DNA of 30,198 bases, taken from an uncultured Opitutaceae bacterium. Lineage in GTDB: Bacteria; Verrucomicrobiota; Verrucomicrobiia; Opitutales; Opitutaceae. The stretch lies in the NCBI GenBank assembly GCA_937958045.1, contig CALFXL010000014.1, forward strand, positions 1 to 30,198, given 5' to 3'. Below the pieces are notes generated by a model that ran no database searches, was not told the DNA's origin, and saw only the letters and a list, made by a program, of their open reading frames with translations. Shown here in pieces: positions 29,698 through 30,198 of the stretch (positions are counted from its first letter, which is position 1; each line of letters begins with the position of its first letter). The position numbers and the translations under genes are program-made.

Positions 29698-29988
29698 ATG
29701 ATGATTCTCGTCAGTTACGACGTTGAAACGGCCACCCCGGAAGGTGCGCGGCGTCTTCGGCGGGTCGCGCGGTTGTGTCTCGATCACGGGCAGCGCGTGC
29801 AGAATTCCGTGTTTGAGTGCTTGCTGGCGAACGACCAATGGGTGCTCTTTCGCGCGGAACTTTTGAAAGCCGCTGACCTCAAGCACGACAGCCTGAGATT
29901 CTATTTTCTCGGAAACGATTGGACGCGCCGGGTGGAGCATCACGGTGCGAAACCATCGATCGATCCAGAAGGTCCCTTGATCCTGTGA
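29698..29988 (+). CDS. cas2: Cas2
   Basis: A 96-residue ferredoxin-fold protein that bridges two Cas1 dimers. It opens MMILVSYDVETATPEGARRLRRV, with the conserved D8 of the first strand, and continues with QNSVFECLLANDQW and DSLRFYFLGNDW. These are typical of the type I-C group. The preceding GGAGGTGA (around 29681-29688) overlaps the end of cas1 and is a strong ribosome-binding site. It is the last cas gene before the leader. Confidence 0.96.
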   Translation: MMILVSYDVETATPEGARRLRRVARLCLDHGQRVQNSVFECLLANDQWVLFRAELLKAADLKHDSLRFYFLGNDWTRRVEHHGAKPSIDPEGPLIL

Positions 29989-30164
29989 CGCGGACCTCTC
30001 CCGAACGAGATCAGTGGGGAACATCCGCGAAATCGGTAAACCTATAGGCTATCAATTCTTAGCGATCGGCTGGGTTAGGGAGGGTAGACCGTAACGGGGA
30101 AGGCCGCGGTGTGCGCGAAAACCGCTCTTTGACAGTCTCTGATTGAACGACTTGAAGATCGACG
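29989..30164 (+). promoter_or_regulatory. CRISPR leader
   Basis: 176 bp between cas2 and the first repeat. It contains GCTCTTTGACA, whose TTGACA (30129-30134) is a perfect -35 hexamer about 30 bp before the repeat. No good -10 is seen at 17 bp spacing, so the exact promoter is uncertain. An 8-bp palindrome CCTATAGG lies at 30041-30048. The position next to cas2 and before the repeat marks this as the leader end, where new spacers enter. Confidence 0.75.
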
Positions 30165-30198
30165 GTCGCGCCCCACACGGGGCGCGCGGATTGAAACC
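30165..30198 (+). CRISPR. First repeat of a type I-C CRISPR array, cut by the window edge
   Basis: The repeat starts GTCGCGCCCCACACGGGG and ends GGATTGAAAC, the classic type I-C 3' handle. The stem CGCGCCCC (30167-30174) pairs with GGGGCGCG (30179-30186) around ACAC, the hairpin that Cas5c would recognise. Only this one repeat is visible; the spacers lie beyond the right edge. Assignment as an array rests on the repeat type and the adjoining cas2 and leader, not on seeing several repeats. Confidence 0.88.

Overview
High-GC bacterial chromosome, most likely Verrucomicrobiota and probably close to Opitutaceae. This is inferred from a PEP-CTERM-sorted autotransporter-repeat protein, an ECF sigma factor paired with a YfbK-like membrane protein, a 23S-IVP-type four-helix-bundle gene and GC-rich palindromic repeats. 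No 16S rRNA is present to confirm it. No rRNA or tRNA gene was seen, and no gene-free stretch exceeds 300 bases (the longest are about 275).

Layout. (1) 1-2610: tail of an unidentified gene, an RDD membrane protein, then an ECF sigma factor and a membrane protein that looks like a YfbK-family protein without its VWA domain. (2) 2642-4806: a bidirectional terminator and, on the minus strand, a secreted PEP-CTERM protein. (3) 4930-8914: tesA divergent from ybbA-ybbP, the same arrangement as in Escherichia coli, closed by a 16-bp hairpin over the ybbP stop codon. (4) 9049-11313: slyD-like isomerase, polyphosphate-glucokinase-like ROK kinase and an FAD oxidoreductase, tightly packed. (5) 11504-16534: a MacA/MacB-type exporter made of an adaptor, an ATPase and two different permeases, with a small four-helix-bundle gene inserted between ATPase and permeases. 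(6) 16809-17628: a second ECF sigma factor and its terminator. (7) 17699-19217: a minus-strand double class II aldolase-like gene whose second domain has lost its metal ligands, bracketed by two inverted copies of a roughly 57-bp palindromic repeat. (8) 19345-21177: recQ.

(9) 21453-30198: a complete type I-C CRISPR-Cas locus in the order cas3-cas5c-cas8c-cas7c-[ORF6N gene]-cas4-cas1-cas2-leader-first repeat. The array runs off the right edge. Cas5c, Cas8c and Cas7c would form Cascade, Cas5c would process crRNA, Cas3 would degrade targets, and Cas4-Cas1-Cas2 would acquire spacers.

The most unusual part is the ORF6N-domain gene between the interference and adaptation halves of the cas operon. 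Its coding sequence carries two near-identical palindromes 45 bp apart and, further on, an in-frame hairpin-rich insertion of about 114 bp. It could be a passenger, or a DNA-binding regulator acting at sites inside its own gene. The sequence alone does not decide this.
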